A stretch of 64,000 nucleotides of DNA, taken from NCBI GenBank assembly GCA_017795005.1, contig CP051242.1, positions 3,154,119 through 3,218,118 of the forward strand, read 5' to 3'. Below, one piece after another: positions 62,919 through 64,000 of this stretch. The DNA is from Balneolaceae bacterium. GTDB taxonomy: Bacteria > Bacteroidota > Rhodothermia > Balneolales > Balneolaceae. The translations under genes and the position numbers were made by a program. How positions within the stretch are numbered: the first letter of the stretch is position 1; each line of letters opens with the position of its first letter. Under the pieces are notes generated by a model, which was given only the letters and a program-made list of their open reading frames with translations, ran no database searches and had not been told where the DNA came from.

Positions 62919-64000
62919 TTAAAGCTTAAAGATATTAATAACCGGCCATGTTTCTGAATCTGGTTTATATTCTTTTGTATAAAATCCCCAGGGACTGTTC
63001 CCAATGAAGTAAAATTCACCTCCCATGAATACCCCCATTGTTGGTTCACTAATAGAATTACGGTTCTGATCAATAATTTCAATTTCCTGAAGATCTCGTT
63101 TGCCACTGTTCTTAAGATTTATTTTAGCTACTCTTCTAGGGTTTGTTCCATTTTGAAGGAGCACCAAATTGTCACCCGAAAGATGTAAACCATCCGTTCC
63201 CCTTGTAATGGAATTATTCTTACTGAGAATTGGAGAAATACTTTTTGAGTCTAATTCCATTTTGTAAACACCTAATATATAGTCAGAAAAATAAAGGTAC
63301 TTCCCATCTTCAGAAAGGTCTAAACCTTGTAAATTCCACAAGATATCAGACTCAAAAAACAAGGAGAGTTGTTGTTCAACATGATCTAATTTATAGATGT
63401 GAGGAGATGCAGAATCTGAAACATATATAGTTCCGTCTTGTGAAATCGCCAGTTCTCCAAAAATATGATTCGTTTCAGTTTCAGCTTTATAAGCTTCAAG
63501 TACATTGCCGGAATTTAAATCAATTTTTAAAAGAGCAGACTCTCCTTCAAATGCTTCTTTATGTCCTTTAAATTCAGAAAGTGAAGCTGTAGTAACCCAA
63601 ATAATCTCAGAGTTCTGTGGATCTACTTTTATTCCAAAAGCTCCCCAAAAACCCTGAGCTGCAATATCACTTACTAATTTTCTATCTTTTCCATTATGAT
63701 CGTAGGAGACTATTCTTCCATTATGTACGTCAGTAAATAAAAATCTTTTTCCTTGTTCATCATATGCCATTCCTTCGGGATGAAAACCAACCTCTTCTAT
63801 ACTGAATACCGTTTTACTTGAACTTTTAGGTTCAGTATTACTTAAATATTTCTCGTTTACTTTTTTAAAATATTCTGTTTTTCTGAACTCTGCGAAATCT
63901 TCATCTTCAAGAAATTCACTGGATGCATTAAAAATAAATCTCTTCTCTAACGTATTTGCGACTTGCTCAAAATTATTAACCTTGCTATAAGCTATAGCAA
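62919..64000 (-). CDS. SMP-30/gluconolactonase-like beta-propeller protein, N-terminus outside the window
   Basis: The frame stays open through the window edge, so the start lies further right; at least 360 residues are visible. The in-window part includes VGFHPEGMAYDEQGKRFLFTD, VHNGRIVSYD and TIYVSDSASPHIYKLD, which are SMP-30/gluconolactonase-type propeller blades, and FLGD-type turns. An internal ATG at 63770 could be mistaken for the start but removes the first blade. It may be a secreted or cytoplasmic lactonase-like sensor, and it precedes the LytS/LytTR pair, a hint that they share a regulatory theme. Confidence 0.75.
   Translation of the reverse strand, partial: AIAYSKVNNFEQVANTLEKRFIFNASSEFLEDEDFAEFRKTEYFKKVNEKYLSNTEPKSSSKTVFSIEEVGFHPEGMAYDEQGKRFLFTDVHNGRIVSYDHNGKDRKLVSDIAAQGFWGAFGIKVDPQNSEIIWVTTASLSEFKGHKEAFEGESALLKIDLNSGNVLEAYKAETETNHIFGELAISQDGTIYVSDSASPHIYKLDHVEQQLSLFFESDILWNLQGLDLSEDGKYLYFSDYILGVYKMELDSKSISPILSKNNSITRGTDGLHLSGDNLVLLQNGTNPRRVAKINLKNSGKRDLQEIEIIDQNRNSISEPTMGVFMGGEFYFIGNSPWGFYTKEYKPDSETWPVINIFKL

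Noticed and set aside
63230-63770. SMP-30-like gene starting inside the window at ATG 63770
   Set aside because: The frame remains open and shows blade-like sequence (VFSIEEVGFHPEG) upstream through the window end, so the gene is partial.

Overview
The window is about 38-40% GC chromosomal DNA from a member of the Bacteroidota/Balneolota group. I base this on a SusC/SusD pair, a GWxTD-domain lipoprotein, a PorW/SprE-like TPR lipoprotein, LptE placed behind a sigma-54 activator, DUF3667 and DUF5683 proteins, a serine palmitoyltransferase, LytS/LytTR signalling, and near absence of Shine-Dalgarno sequences except at rpsU. Heme A synthesis genes imply an aerobic organism with aa3-type oxidase. 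A marine Balneola/Gracilimonas-like species is my best guess. No 16S gene is present to settle it.

Layout. 1-4.5 kb: end of a secreted-protein gene, a GT2 glycosyltransferase, a small MerR regulator, the divergent heme A genes ctaA and ctaB, and an RDD membrane protein. 4.5-10.6 kb: a tightly coupled operon (SpoIIM-like, polytopic membrane protein, DUF4129, DUF4350, MoxR ATPase, DUF58). With the RDD gene it forms an uncharacterised membrane-linked system, and its DUF58 gene seems to start with ATA. 10.6-11.8 kb: a small accessory island whose two ORFs are bounded by integron attC-like half sites, with no integrase in the window. 11.9-16.5 kb: a PEGA/DUF5683-like protein and two paralogous beta-rich lipoproteins. 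16.6-20.5 kb: fused E1 alpha/beta 2-oxoacid dehydrogenase and fumarase. 20.6-26.5 kb: GNAT-like acyltransferase, serine palmitoyltransferase, two GT4 glycosyltransferases and a divergent SDR reductase, which I read as a (glyco)sphingolipid locus. 26.5-32.3 kb: secreted propeller/Ig protein, mutY, a 640-bp repeat-packed intergenic region, an orphan gene, a TIGR02757-family gene and a DUF3667 gene.

32.3-48.3 kb is mainly housekeeping: rpsU with an extended Shine-Dalgarno, radA, a flippase-like membrane protein, class I aldolase, dusB, serS, an Lrp regulator, a sigma-54 activator, lptE, an SGNH hydrolase, an MBL hydrolase, rpmE, an AAA+ ATPase, pabB and pyrD. 48.3-59.1 kb: the PorW-like lipoprotein, pyruvate kinase, the GWxTD lipoprotein and SusC/SusD. 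59.1-64 kb: a small lipoprotein, initiator tRNA, ornithine aminotransferase, and a minus-strand operon of an SMP-30-like protein (cut by the window edge) with a LytS kinase and LytTR regulator.

The points most worth a second look are the sphingolipid locus, the attC-bounded cassettes, the ATA start of the DUF58 gene, the MoxR/DUF58/SpoIIM/RDD system, and the rpsU leader.
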